Shown here: positions 25,297 through 34,868 of the stretch, one piece after another
Position numbering within the stretch: position 1 is the stretch's first letter
How the letters are laid out: the number at the start of each line of letters is the position of its first letter
Origin: Curtobacterium aurantiacum
GTDB lineage: Bacteria > Actinomycetota > Actinomycetes > Actinomycetales > Microbacteriaceae
Assembly (NCBI RefSeq): GCF_018598555.1
Contig: NZ_JAHEWN010000012.1
Location: 1 to 64,000 of the forward strand
Direction: 5' to 3'
DNA length: 64,000 nt
Made by a program: the position numbers and the translations under genes
Notes under the pieces: generated by a model
The model's database searches: none
What the model saw: only the letters and a program-made list of their open reading frames with translations
What the model was told of the DNA's origin: nothing

Positions 25297-26226
25297 ATGC
25301 CCGAGGGTCACTCCGTCCACCGCATCGCCAACCAGTTCACCCGGCACTTCGTCGGCAAGCGCTGCGAGGTCTCGAGCCCGCAGGGTCGCTTCGCCGCCGG
25401 GGCCGCGCAGCTCGACGGCAAGCGCATGATCGCCGCGCGTGCCGTGGCGAAGCAGATGTTCCTGGAGTTCGAGGGCGACCTGTTCCTCCGCGTCCACCTC
25501 GGGCTCTACGGGGCATGGGACTTCGCGGGGATGATCTCCACCGCCGAGGCGCTGTCCGACGACGACGACCGCGAAGAGTCGCTCAGCTCGATCGGCGCAC
25601 CCCGGCTGGCCCGCTACCGGATGGCCGAGCAGGAGAAGGTGGAGGACCCGATCGAGTCCTTCCCGCCGGATCCGGTCGGCCAGGTCCGGGTGCGGATCCT
25701 CACCGAGGACACCGTCGCCGACCTCCGCGGCCCGACCGCCTGCGTGGTGGAGACCCCGGCCGAGGTGCAGCGCGCCCTCGACAAGCTCGGCCCCGACCCG
25801 ATGAACGACGACGGACCCGAGGCCGAGAAGACCTTCGTCGACAACGTCCGCCGTCGGAACGTCGCGATCGGCCAGCTGTTGATGGACCAGTCCGTCGTGG
25901 CCGGCATCGGCAACATCTACCGCGCCGAACTGCTGTTCCGGCAGCGCATCGACCCGTACAAGCCGGGCAAGAAGATCACCGTCAAGCAGGCCAAGGCGCT
26001 CTGGGCGGACTGGTCGAAGCTGCTGCACGACGGGGTCCGCGACGGCCTGATGATGACGATGGACGACCTGTCCGAGGCCGACCACAAGAAGGCCCTGCGC
26101 TCGCGGAAGGACCGCCACTGGGTCTACCACCGCCAGGGCGAGCCCTGCCGGGTGTGCGGCACCGAGATCCGGATGGCCGACATGGCCGGCCGGAAGCTCT
26201 ACTGGTGCCCGAAGGACCAGAAGTAG
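25297..26226 (+). CDS. nei: Fpg/Nei-family DNA glycosylase
   Basis: A 309-residue base-excision repair enzyme of the endonuclease VIII group. The N-terminal PEGHSVHRIA supplies the catalytic Pro2 and Glu3; the helix-two-turn-helix segment contains DQSVVAGIGNIYRAELLFR. The C-terminal zinc finger reads CRVC...YWCPKDQK: three of the four cysteines are present and the fourth position is Asp. ATG lies seven bases after TAGAAC (25284-25289), a leaderless-type promoter. It follows rpiB closely (36 bases). Confidence 0.92.
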   Translation: MPEGHSVHRIANQFTRHFVGKRCEVSSPQGRFAAGAAQLDGKRMIAARAVAKQMFLEFEGDLFLRVHLGLYGAWDFAGMISTAEALSDDDDREESLSSIGAPRLARYRMAEQEKVEDPIESFPPDPVGQVRVRILTEDTVADLRGPTACVVETPAEVQRALDKLGPDPMNDDGPEAEKTFVDNVRRRNVAIGQLLMDQSVVAGIGNIYRAELLFRQRIDPYKPGKKITVKQAKALWADWSKLLHDGVRDGLMMTMDDLSEADHKKALRSRKDRHWVYHRQGEPCRVCGTEIRMADMAGRKLYWCPKDQK

Positions 26227-26253
26227 CGCACCGCCGACGGCGCACCCGCCCGC

Positions 26254-27723
26254 TCACACCTCCAGGTACGTGAACCGCCCGGCGACGGCCGTGCCGAGCA
26301 CCCGCATGGCCCGCAGGCCGGCGGACGACGCCACGAGCGGGTCGGTCTCGACGAGCACCAGGTCCGCCACGTCGCCGACGGACACCGAGACCCGGCCGTC
26401 CGTCGAGCCCTGCCACGCGACGAGTGACGAGAGCCGTTCGGCCGGCTGCCACGGCTCCCGGCCGTCGCGGTCGCGCCCGACGGCCGCGGCCATGGACACC
26501 CACGGGTCGAGCGGCGCCACCGGCGCGTCCGACCCGAGCAGCACGCGTGCCCCGGCCCGGGCGAGTGAGGCGAACGCGAAGGCCCGGTCGGTGAACCCCG
26601 CCCAGTGCCGGTCGGCGATGTCCCGGTCGTCCATCGCGTGCTCGGGCTGCACGGACGCGGCGACCCCGAGCCGGGCGAACCGGTCGACGTCGGTGTCGAC
26701 GAGCAGCTGCGCGTGCTCGATCGTGCCACGGACCCCGACGGTCTCGAACACGTCGAGGGCGAGGGTGTTCGCCCGGTCGCCGATGGCGTGGATCGCGGGG
26801 ACGAGCCCGGCGTCGACGGCCCGGCGGGTGATGGCCACGAGGTCCTCGAACGGCCAGGCGAGCACGCCGGAGCCGTCGGTCATCGCGGCGGTCCGGGTGC
26901 CGAGCGATCCGTCCGTGACCACCTTGAACGGCCCCATCGTGAGCAGACCCCGCGTGCCGTCGACCACGTCGCCGGTCCGCAGCCCCCGGGCGATGGCCTC
27001 TTCGAGCTCGGCCGGGTACACCCCGGACGCGACCCGGATCGCGTCGGTGCCGGCGTGGATCCGGCGGCGCCAGCGGTCGAGCCCGAAGCGCATCTCGAGG
27101 TCGACGACGCCCGTCACCCCTCGGGCCGCCGCCGCCTCGGCAGCGTCCGCCACGTAGGCGTCGAGCAGGTCGTCCGGCACCTGCGACAGCGCGCCGGTCA
27201 CGTCGAACGCGTCCTGTTCGCGCAGGACCCCGTCCTCGCCCGCCTCGAGCGGGCGGCCGACGGTCGCGGAGAAGTGCGCGAGCGCGAGGGCGTTGCACCA
27301 CACCGCGTGCAGGTCCGCGCTGATGACGACGACCGGGAGGCCCGGTGCGGCACGGTCGAGCAGCTCGCGTCGCGCAGGGCGCGGCCACATCCCGTCGCGG
27401 TACCCGTGTCCGACCAGGACTCGGTCCGCCACGCCCGCCCGCGCGACCGCGGCGAGCAGGTCGGCGGTCGTCTCGGCGGAGTCGCAGCCGGTGACGTCGA
27501 CGCGGCGGCGGACGAGCGCCCACTGGTCGAAGTGCGTGTGGTGGTCGCGGAGCCCCGGACCGAGCCAGGCGCCGGCGGCCTCGACCACGTCGGTGTCGGC
27601 GCTCGTGGGGTCGAGGGTGCCGGTCGGCGCGATCTCGGTGACGCGACCGTCGACGATGCGGACGTCGGCAGGGGCTCCGGAGGTGCCCACACGCCGGACG
27701 GTGCGCAGCAGGATCTCGCTCAC
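26254..27723 (-). CDS. Amidohydrolase family protein (YtcJ-like)
   Basis: A 489-residue metal-dependent hydrolase of the amidohydrolase superfamily. DHHTHFD (about residue 57) gives the HxH metal site, DGSLGTRTAAM and HAIGDRANTLALD the central region, EHAQLL the following histidine, and LGSDAPVAPLDPW the terminal aspartate. This pattern matches YtcJ-like exoenzymes of unknown natural substrate. The GTG start overlaps the stop of the PaiB-like gene by four bases, so the pair is one operon. Confidence 0.88.
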   Translation of the reverse strand: MSEILLRTVRRVGTSGAPADVRIVDGRVTEIAPTGTLDPTSADTDVVEAAGAWLGPGLRDHHTHFDQWALVRRRVDVTGCDSAETTADLLAAVARAGVADRVLVGHGYRDGMWPRPARRELLDRAAPGLPVVVISADLHAVWCNALALAHFSATVGRPLEAGEDGVLREQDAFDVTGALSQVPDDLLDAYVADAAEAAAARGVTGVVDLEMRFGLDRWRRRIHAGTDAIRVASGVYPAELEEAIARGLRTGDVVDGTRGLLTMGPFKVVTDGSLGTRTAAMTDGSGVLAWPFEDLVAITRRAVDAGLVPAIHAIGDRANTLALDVFETVGVRGTIEHAQLLVDTDVDRFARLGVAASVQPEHAMDDRDIADRHWAGFTDRAFAFASLARAGARVLLGSDAPVAPLDPWVSMAAAVGRDRDGREPWQPAERLSSLVAWQGSTDGRVSVSVGDVADLVLVETDPLVASSAGLRAMRVLGTAVAGRFTYLEV

Positions 27724-28373
27724 CGCTCCTCCAGGTCGTCGACACGCGCAGCGTGCGCTCGCTCCATCTCGTCGGCGAGCGCCGCCGACGCGTAGGGGCC
27801 GTCGCCCCGCAGCCCGGCGACGATGCGGTCGATCACCTCGGGGGCCTTGTTCTGCGACAGCTTGGCGCGGGCGTCGAACCGGGTGACCCGGATGCGGATC
27901 CCGACGGTGCCCTTGGCCATCCGGCGGGCGGTCTCCTCGTCGATCTGCAACGACACGGGCGAGGGCATCACCCGCTCGAAGTGGTCGACGAGTTCGCCGA
28001 GCACCCGGAAGTTCTCGTCGTCGGACAGGATCTCGGGGGTGCCCCAGACGTGGGCGGTGACGTGGTTCCAGGTCGGCACGAACTGCTCCGGCGGGTACCA
28101 GGCGGGGGAGACGTAGCCGTGCGGGCCCTGGAACACGACGAGCACCTCGTGCTGCCCGAGTTCGTGCGCGACCTCGTCGGGGCGGCCGACGTGGGACACC
28201 AGGACAAGGGCGTCCGGGTCGTCGTCGGGGCCGGGGGTCTCGAGCAGCATCGGGTAGTGCGAGGCGACCAGCCCGGCCGCGGTGTGCGACACGATCGTCG
28301 CCCACGGGTTCCCGGTGATGAGGCGTCGGACCTCGTCGACGTCGGTCATCAGGAAGTGCGGTGTGTGGCGCAT
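27720..28373 (-). CDS. FMN-binding negative transcriptional regulator (PaiB family)
   Basis: A 217-residue split-barrel flavin-binding protein. LITGNPWATIVSH, SHYPMLLE, LVSHVGRPDE, PAWYPPEQFVPTWNHVTAHVWG and the C-terminal GIRIRVTRFDARAKLSQNK match the PaiB/ pyridoxamine-oxidase-like family, named after a Bacillus sporulation regulator; whether it regulates or is an enzyme is unclear. First gene of a two-gene operon with the amidohydrolase. It is divergent from the peptide ABC operon. Confidence 0.88.
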   Translation of the reverse strand: MRHTPHFLMTDVDEVRRLITGNPWATIVSHTAAGLVASHYPMLLETPGPDDDPDALVLVSHVGRPDEVAHELGQHEVLVVFQGPHGYVSPAWYPPEQFVPTWNHVTAHVWGTPEILSDDENFRVLGELVDHFERVMPSPVSLQIDEETARRMAKGTVGIRIRVTRFDARAKLSQNKAPEVIDRIVAGLRGDGPYASAALADEMERAHAARVDDLEER

Positions 28374-28444
28374 GGTCCGAGCGTGGCACACCGTGCCGGA
28401 GCGCGCGACGGGTGTCGTTTCGCCGGTGTTTCTGCGCGGTAAAA

Positions 28445-28464
28445 CTTTCAGAGTCGATTGAAAG
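28445..28464 (+). promoter_or_regulatory. Inverted repeat upstream of peptide ABC operon
   Basis: CTTTCA (28445-28450) and TGAAAG (28459-28464) are exact inverted arms separated by eight bases, in a locally AT-richer stretch 89-108 bases before the first gene. It is a good operator candidate for the regulator encoded inside the operon (34865-35464); no promoter hexamers are certain. Confidence 0.5.
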
Positions 28465-28552
28465 AAGTCTTGTGGACGGGATTCGAACCGGCCTAGCTTT
28501 CCCACCACGACGACCGGGCAGGGATCCGGCCGCACCCGATCGAGGAGAGATC

Positions 28553-30139
28553 ATGCGACGCAGGACGATCGCCGCGCTGGCCGCAGCGGCAACCTTGGCA
28601 CTGGTGGCGACCGGCTGTTCCGCGAGCGGCACCGCGGACGACGACGCGGCCTCGACCCTGGTGTACGCGACCGGTGAGCCCGACCACCTGACCCCGGGGC
28701 GGCAGACCGTGGCCTTCGACCAGGTGATGAGCGTCTTCGCGCCGCTCACCCAGACCGACGCCGACGGGGACCTGCGGTACGTGGCGGCGAAGAGCGTCGA
28801 GAGCGACGACGCCACCACCTGGACAATCACGCTGCGGGACGGCTGGACGTTCCAGAACGGCGAGGCCGTCACGCCGGAGAGCTACGTGAAGGCCTGGAAC
28901 CACGTCGCCTACGGCCCGAACGCCTGGGAGAACAGCGGCCAGCTCGCCGGGATCGTCGGGTACACGGACCTCAACCCGGCGAAGGGCGCCCCGAAGACCA
29001 AGGAGATGTCGGGGCTCGAGGTCACCGGCAAGGACACCTTCACGGTCACGCTCACCCACGCGGACAGCCAGTTCCCCCTGCAGCTCAGCCAGGCCCAGAC
29101 GGCGTTCTACCCGATGCCCGAGGCCGCCTACGACGACCTGAAGGCGTACGACAAGCAGCCGATCGGCAACGGCCCGTACGAGATGACGAAGGCGTGGAAG
29201 GCGGACCAGGAGTTCACCGTCACCGCCTGGAAGGACTACGAGGGCACGAAGCCCGCCACCGACGAGGTGACCTTCCGCAGCTACTCCGACATGAACACCG
29301 CCTACACGGACGTCCTGGCCGGCAACGCCGACGTGCTGTTCCTGCCGACCGACAAGATGACGAGCGCGAAGGCCGACTTCGGCGACCGCCTGCACTCCTT
29401 CGACGCCCCCGGCATCGACTACCTCGGGTTCCCGCTGTGGGACGACCGGTACTCCGACCCCGACGTGCGCCGGGCGATCTCGATGTCGATCGACCGAGAC
29501 CAGGTGAACGACGCCATCTACGGCGGCCTGTACGAACCCGCCACCGCCCTCACCCCACCGTCGATGTCGGGCACGGAAGAGGGCATCTGCGGGGACGCCT
29601 GCGAGTTCGACCCCGCGGCGGCCAAGCAGCTCCTCGCCAACGCCGGCGGGTTCGACGGCACCATGACGCTCGTCTACCCGGGCGGCACCGGCCTCGACTC
29701 CCTGTACGAGGCGTACGCCAACCAGATCCGGCAGAACCTGGGCGTCGACGCCGAGGCGAAGGCCACCACCGACTGGGCGTCGTACTACTCGGAGCTGACC
29801 GACAAGAAGGTCGCCGGCCCGCACTTCGGCCACTGGGGCGCGCTCTACATCAGCCAGCAGAACACGCTCCGCGCGCTGTTCACCACGGCCGGCGGCTGTG
29901 CCCCGTGCACCGGCTACTACCAGTCCGACGACGTCGACTCGCTGCTCGCGAAGGCCGACTCCGCCGGGTCGCAGGACGAGGCGAACGGGTACTACACGAA
30001 GACGCAGGAGGCGGTCCTCGAGGACTTCCCGATCGTCCCGACCTTCTTCGACAAGTACTCGTACGTCACGAGCGACAAGATCGCGAAGCTGCCGGCGGTC
30101 GCGGGCAGCCCCGTCATCGCCCAGATCGCCGTGAAGTAG
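28553..30139 (+). CDS. Peptide ABC transporter substrate-binding lipoprotein (SBP family 5)
   Basis: A 528-residue secreted lipoprotein. The lipobox LVATGC puts the lipidated Cys at about residue 22, followed by a Ser/Asp-rich linker. The body carries the family 5 signature region (SVFAPLTQTDADGDLRYVAAKSVE, TWTITLRDGWTFQNGEAVTPESYVKAW) and the end HFGHWGALY...IVPTFFDKYSYV typical of DppA/OppA proteins. It captures a peptide or similar cation for the permeases encoded at 31541 and 32479. GAGGAGAG precedes the ATG. First gene of a seven-gene operon. Confidence 0.94.
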   Translation: MRRRTIAALAAAATLALVATGCSASGTADDDAASTLVYATGEPDHLTPGRQTVAFDQVMSVFAPLTQTDADGDLRYVAAKSVESDDATTWTITLRDGWTFQNGEAVTPESYVKAWNHVAYGPNAWENSGQLAGIVGYTDLNPAKGAPKTKEMSGLEVTGKDTFTVTLTHADSQFPLQLSQAQTAFYPMPEAAYDDLKAYDKQPIGNGPYEMTKAWKADQEFTVTAWKDYEGTKPATDEVTFRSYSDMNTAYTDVLAGNADVLFLPTDKMTSAKADFGDRLHSFDAPGIDYLGFPLWDDRYSDPDVRRAISMSIDRDQVNDAIYGGLYEPATALTPPSMSGTEEGICGDACEFDPAAAKQLLANAGGFDGTMTLVYPGGTGLDSLYEAYANQIRQNLGVDAEAKATTDWASYYSELTDKKVAGPHFGHWGALYISQQNTLRALFTTAGGCAPCTGYYQSDDVDSLLAKADSAGSQDEANGYYTKTQEAVLEDFPIVPTFFDKYSYVTSDKIAKLPAVAGSPVIAQIAVK

Positions 30140-30146
30140 GGCGGGC

Positions 30147-31541
30147 ATGGAGCAGCACACCATCCTCGACCTGGTCCGGGGCGTCCCCGACCGCGACGGC
30201 TTCCCGCTCGTCGACGACCTGCACGCCCGGTTCGCGGCGCTCGCCGCAGCGCACCCCGACCGGGTCACGGTCACCAGGATCGGCACGAGCCGCCTCGGCG
30301 AACCCCTGCACAGCTACCGCATCGGCACCGGGTCGCACGCGGCCGTCGTGGTCGGCGGGGTGCACCCGAACGAGCCCATCGGTTCGTGGACGGCGTTGCA
30401 CCTCGCCGAGGCGGCCCTCGGTGACGAACGGATGGCCGGGCTCGACGTCACCTGGCACATCGTCCCGACGATCGACCCGGACGGCATGCGGCTCAACGAG
30501 GCGTGGTTCCACGACCCGCACGACCGGGTGTTCTACTCGAGGCACTTCTACCGGCCCGCCCCGGACAGCCAGGTCGAGTGGACGTTCCCGAACAGCTACA
30601 GGTCGGTGTACTTCGACCGGGTGCTGCCCGAGACGCTCGCGTTCATGCGGCTCATCGACGACACCGAGCCGGACCTGCTCGTGAGCCTGCACAACGGCGA
30701 GATGGGCGGCGTCTACTACTACCTGTCCGAGGACCTGCCCGCCGTCGTCGACACCCTGCACGCGGTCCCGGCCGCACTCGGGCTGCCGCTCGACACCGGG
30801 GAGCCCGAGTCGCCGTACCTGCGGGAGCTCGCCCCGGCGGTGTTCGCGATGGACGGCATCGAGACGGCGTACGCCTACCTCGAGGAGCTCGGCGTCGACC
30901 CCGGCGAGCACATCCACGGCGGCTCGAGCGCGGCGTGGGCGATGCGGCACGGCGCCCTCTGCATGGTGGCCGAGCTGCCGTACTGGAGCCACCCCGACGC
31001 CGACGACCCGACCCCGACCGACGAGTCGTACGCCGACCTGCTGCGCCGGTGCGCGGACGACCTCGGTGCCTCGGGTGCGGAACTGCAGGCGTTCCTCGAC
31101 GAGGCGTCGCCGATGCTCTCGATCCCGTCCCCGTTCGTCGAGGCCTCCCGGGCGTTCGTCCCGATGCTCGCCGGGATCGCGGACACCGACCGCCGCCGGG
31201 CCGAGCGGGAACCGGCGGACCGCACGGCCACCGTCGCGGAGCGCTTCGGCTGCGAGGACCTCGTCCGCTGCTTCCGCCTGCGCTACGGCGGCATGCTCCT
31301 GCGTGCCGTCGAGGCGGAGACGACCGCCGGCATGGCGTCCGCGCCGCTCCGGCGGCTCCGCGACCGCCTGGCCGAGCGGTACGCGCACTGGCAGGCGGAC
31401 GCGTCGGCGGGTGCCGAGCCGATCCCGGTGGGGAAGCTCGTGGGGGTGCAGTACGGGGCGATCCTCGCCTGCGCGGCGCACGTGGCGGACCCGACCCGCG
31501 CCTCCCGGCCGGTGTCGGCGACCGTCTCGGGAGGCGCGTGA
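30147..31541 (+). CDS. M14-family zinc carboxypeptidase
   Basis: A 464-residue zinc carboxypeptidase. The zinc motif HPNE gives His73 and Glu76, and the third ligand is His182 in VSLHNGEMGG. There is no signal peptide, so it acts in the cytoplasm, presumably on peptides brought in by the transporter encoded around it. M14 enzymes remove C-terminal residues, and some act on cell-wall peptides with meso-DAP or D-amino acids. It begins seven bases after the binding-protein gene and its TGA overlaps the permease start by one base. Confidence 0.88.
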   Translation: MEQHTILDLVRGVPDRDGFPLVDDLHARFAALAAAHPDRVTVTRIGTSRLGEPLHSYRIGTGSHAAVVVGGVHPNEPIGSWTALHLAEAALGDERMAGLDVTWHIVPTIDPDGMRLNEAWFHDPHDRVFYSRHFYRPAPDSQVEWTFPNSYRSVYFDRVLPETLAFMRLIDDTEPDLLVSLHNGEMGGVYYYLSEDLPAVVDTLHAVPAALGLPLDTGEPESPYLRELAPAVFAMDGIETAYAYLEELGVDPGEHIHGGSSAAWAMRHGALCMVAELPYWSHPDADDPTPTDESYADLLRRCADDLGASGAELQAFLDEASPMLSIPSPFVEASRAFVPMLAGIADTDRRRAEREPADRTATVAERFGCEDLVRCFRLRYGGMLLRAVEAETTAGMASAPLRRLRDRLAERYAHWQADASAGAEPIPVGKLVGVQYGAILACAAHVADPTRASRPVSATVSGGA

Positions 31542-32482
31542 TGCGTCCGACGCTCGCCGTCGGTCGCCGACTCGGCGGCCTGGTCATCGTGTTCCTCGGG
31601 GTGACCTTCCTCATCTACGCGATGACGTTCGCGCTGCCCGGCGACCCGATCAAGGCGCTCGGCGGCGAGCGCCCGCTCACCGACTCGGTCGTGCGGGCGC
31701 TGCGGGCGGAGTACCACCTGGACCAGCCGCTGTGGCTGCAGTACGTGCAGTACCTGGGCGGCCTGTTCCGGGGTGACTTCGGCACCGACTTCAACGGGCA
31801 GCCCGTCGGTGAGCAGATGGCCTCGCGGTGGCCCGTGACGATCACGCTGGCGCTGAGCGCCTGGGCGCTCGAGATCGTCCTCGGCATCGGGTTCGGCGTG
31901 GTCTCGGCGCTCAAGCGCGGCACCGTGCTCGACAAGACGGTGCTCGTCGGCACCATCGTCGTCGGAGCCGTCCCCGTGTTCGTCCTCGGCGTCGCGCTGC
32001 AGCTGGTGTTCTCGGTGCGGCTGCACTGGTTCCCGGTCGCGGGTGTCACCGCCGGGTGGCCGACCGCCTACGTCCTGCCGGCGTTCGTGATCGCCCTGTT
32101 CGGCCTGGCCGCGGTGTCCCGGCTCACCCGGACCTCGATGATCGAGACGCTCGATGCCGACTACGTGCGGACGGCCCGTGCGAAGGGGCTCGCCCCGGGC
32201 CGGATCGTCGGTGTGCACGTGCTGCGGAACTCGCTCATCCCGACGGCGACGTACCTGGCGACCGACCTCGGGTACCTGATGGGCGGCACCGTGATCATCG
32301 AGGGCATCTTCAACCTGCCGGGTGTCGGGAACCTGCTGTTCCAGGGCATCCGCTCGCACGAGGGTGCCGTCGTCGTCGGCATCTCGACCGCCCTCATCCT
32401 GGTGTTCCTCGTCACGAGCGTGCTCGTCGACCTGCTGCACGCCGCCCTCGACCCGCGCGTCCGGACAGGAGCCTCGCGATGA
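31541..32482 (+). CDS. Peptide ABC transporter permease (DppB type)
   Basis: A 313-residue inner-membrane permease with six TM segments. The long extracytoplasmic loop after TM1 (LPGDPIKALGGERPLTDSVVRALRAEYHLDQPLWLQY) and the cytoplasmic EAA-type loop (DADYVRTARAKGLAPGRIVGVHVLRNSLIP) are both typical of DppB/OppB. The start overlaps the previous stop by one base, with GGGAGG upstream. Confidence 0.93.
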   Translation: MRPTLAVGRRLGGLVIVFLGVTFLIYAMTFALPGDPIKALGGERPLTDSVVRALRAEYHLDQPLWLQYVQYLGGLFRGDFGTDFNGQPVGEQMASRWPVTITLALSAWALEIVLGIGFGVVSALKRGTVLDKTVLVGTIVVGAVPVFVLGVALQLVFSVRLHWFPVAGVTAGWPTAYVLPAFVIALFGLAAVSRLTRTSMIETLDADYVRTARAKGLAPGRIVGVHVLRNSLIPTATYLATDLGYLMGGTVIIEGIFNLPGVGNLLFQGIRSHEGAVVVGISTALILVFLVTSVLVDLLHAALDPRVRTGASR

Positions 32483-33369
32483 CCACCGAAGCCCTCGGCG
32501 CCACCGTCGAACCCGTCGTCGGGGTCCGGCGCCGGCCACTGCTCGCCGCCGCACGGACGCCGGGGTTCTGGGTGCCCGCGTCGGTGCTCGTGGTGGTCCT
32601 GCTCATCGCGGCGTTCCCGCAGCTGTTCGCCGGCCTGTTCGGCCACGGCGACCCGCGGGTGTGCGACCTCGGCCGGAGCGGGGCGGCACCGACCGCCGGG
32701 CACCCGTTCGGCTTCGACCTGCAGGGCTGCGACGTGTACGCGAACGTCGTCTGGGGCACCCGGTCGTCGATCGCCGTCGCGGTGCTCACGACCGTGCTCG
32801 CCGGCATGGTGGCGGTCGTCGTCGGGACCGTCGCGGGGATGGTCGGCGGATGGGTGGACGCCGTCCTCGCCCGGCTCACCGACGTGTTCCTCGGGTTCCC
32901 GTTCCTGCTCGGCGCCGTCGTCGTGCTGAACAGCGTGGGGGAGCGGTCGGTGCTCACCGTGTCGCTCGTGCTCGCCCTGTTCGGCTGGCCGACGATGGCC
33001 CGGCTCGTGCGGTCGAGCGTGCGCAGCGTCCGGGGCGCCGAGTTCGTGCTCGCCGCCCGGACGATGGGGTTGTCGACGTGGCGGATCACCACCCGGTACG
33101 TGCTGCCGTCGTCGATCTCGCCGCTGCTCGTGCTCGCCACCATCACCGTCGGCGGGGTCATCGTGTCCGAGTCGTCGCTGACCTACCTCGGCATCGGACT
33201 GGAACGCCCGGCGATCTCGTGGGGGCTGCAGCTGTCCGCGGCGACGTCGCAGTTCCTCCGCGCACCGCACATGCTCATCGCGCCCGCGGCGTTCCTCGCC
33301 GTGACCGTGCTCGCCGTCATCGCGCTCGGCGACACGCTGCGCGCCGCACTCGACCCACGTCGGCGCTGA
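32479..33369 (+). CDS. Peptide ABC transporter permease (DppC type)
   Basis: A 296-residue partner permease. The N-terminal cytosolic tail leads to TM1 (FWVPASVLVVVLLIAAF), then the loop HPFGFDLQGCDVYANVVWGTRSS characteristic of DppC/OppC, and the EAA loop GAEFVLAARTMGLSTWRITTRYVLPSS. It overlaps DppB by four bases and would form the heterodimeric channel with it. Confidence 0.93.
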   Translation: MTTEALGATVEPVVGVRRRPLLAAARTPGFWVPASVLVVVLLIAAFPQLFAGLFGHGDPRVCDLGRSGAAPTAGHPFGFDLQGCDVYANVVWGTRSSIAVAVLTTVLAGMVAVVVGTVAGMVGGWVDAVLARLTDVFLGFPFLLGAVVVLNSVGERSVLTVSLVLALFGWPTMARLVRSSVRSVRGAEFVLAARTMGLSTWRITTRYVLPSSISPLLVLATITVGGVIVSESSLTYLGIGLERPAISWGLQLSAATSQFLRAPHMLIAPAAFLAVTVLAVIALGDTLRAALDPRRR

Positions 33370-33458
33370 CGGCGCTGACGGCCGTCGACCGCGTCGCGGC
33401 GGACATCACCGCGACCGACGCGCCAGACTCGGACAGAACCGCTCTCGAAAGGACCACC

Positions 33459-34868
33459 GTGACCGACACCCTCTCCGCGTACCGGAAGACCCTGCCCTAC
33501 ATCCGCGAGTGGGTGTCCTACAAGGTGTGGCAGCTGCGTGTGCCGGGCGTGCAGGTCGCCGTCGGGTACGGCGACGAGGTCCTGTTCGACGAGGCCTGGG
33601 GTTACGCCGACGTCGAGGCCGGCCGCCGCCTGACCACCACCGACCTGTTCCGCATCGCCTCGCACTCGAAGACCTTCACGGCGACGGCCCTGCTGCAGCT
33701 CGCGGAGCGCGGGTCGCTCCGGCTCGACGACACCGTCGGCACGTACGTCCCCGCCCTGGTCGAGGGCGGGTCCCCGCTCGCCGACGCCACCCTGCGCGAG
33801 CTCATGGAGATGGGCGCCGGCGTGATCCGCGACGGACACGACGGCGACTACTGGTCCCTGCTGCGGGCGTTCCCGGACGAGCAGGAGCTCCTCGCGCTCG
33901 TGCTCGACGGCGGCCAGAAGGTACCGGCCGGGTCGTCGTTCAACTACTCGAACCTCGGCTACTCGCTGCTCGGCCTCGTCATCGCCGCGGTGTCCGGGCA
34001 GTCGTACAACGACTTCGTGCGCGAGTCGATCACCGAACCCCTGGGCTTGCGGAACACCGGCCCGGACTGGGACCCGTCCCGCGCGGACGACTTCGTGGTC
34101 GGGTACACCGGCTTCCACACCGCGCGGCACCGGCAGCGCATCGACCACGTCGACACCCGCGCGATGGCCGCCGCCACCGGGTTCCACGGCACCGCGTCCG
34201 ACCTGGTCCGGTACTTCTCGCAGCACGTGATCGGGCAGGGCACCCTGCTCGACGACCACTCCAAGCGGCTCGCACAGCGGAAGGCCTGGAGCGCCACCGA
34301 CGACCCCGCCGCCCGTGGCTACGGTGCCGGCTTCATCGTCGACCGGATCGGCGGCCGGGAGATCCGCGGCCACTCCGGCGGGTTCCCCGGCCACATCACC
34401 CAGTCGATGTTCGACCCGGCCTCCGGACTCGTGGTGTCCGTGCTGACCAGCGCCGCCGCCGGACCCGCCGCGGTCATCGCCACCGCGATCATCGCGATGC
34501 TCGACGCCGCGGCCGACGCCGACGCCCCGGGGACCCCGGTGCCCGACGACGTCGACACGGCCACCTTCACCGGACGCTTCGCGAACCCGTGGGGCGTCAC
34601 CGACGTCGCCCGGATCGGCGACCGGCTCATCGAGCTCGACCCCTCCGGCCCCGAGCCGATGGACACCCCCACCCGACTCGAGGTCGTCGACGCCGACACC
34701 CTGCGGATGACCCACGGCAACCGCTTCGGCTCGGTCGACGAGGACATCACCTACACCCGCGACGAGGACGGCACCGTGCAGGCGATCCGCGGCGGTGGCG
34801 GCATGTCGCAGGAGCCGTGGTCGATCCCGGACGAGCGACCCGAGGTGGCCGCCGGGCTGGCCTCGTGA
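33459..34868 (+). CDS. Serine hydrolase, beta-lactamase/D-aminopeptidase-like (class C PBP fold)
   Basis: A 469-residue penicillin-recognising serine hydrolase. Catalytic motif SxxK is SHSK at residues 68-71, YSN (Tyr163, Ser164, Asn165) supplies the second triad element, and the third reads HSGG near residue 310. A C-terminal lipocalin-like domain (GRFANPWGVTDVARIGDRLIELD) follows. No signal peptide is present, so it should act inside the cell. The fold fits a D-aminopeptidase or esterase, suiting an operon for peptides with unusual residues; the exact substrate is unknown. The GTG start has GAAAGGA upstream. Confidence 0.85.
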   Translation: MTDTLSAYRKTLPYIREWVSYKVWQLRVPGVQVAVGYGDEVLFDEAWGYADVEAGRRLTTTDLFRIASHSKTFTATALLQLAERGSLRLDDTVGTYVPALVEGGSPLADATLRELMEMGAGVIRDGHDGDYWSLLRAFPDEQELLALVLDGGQKVPAGSSFNYSNLGYSLLGLVIAAVSGQSYNDFVRESITEPLGLRNTGPDWDPSRADDFVVGYTGFHTARHRQRIDHVDTRAMAAATGFHGTASDLVRYFSQHVIGQGTLLDDHSKRLAQRKAWSATDDPAARGYGAGFIVDRIGGREIRGHSGGFPGHITQSMFDPASGLVVSVLTSAAAGPAAVIATAIIAMLDAAADADAPGTPVPDDVDTATFTGRFANPWGVTDVARIGDRLIELDPSGPEPMDTPTRLEVVDADTLRMTHGNRFGSVDEDITYTRDEDGTVQAIRGGGGMSQEPWSIPDERPEVAAGLAS

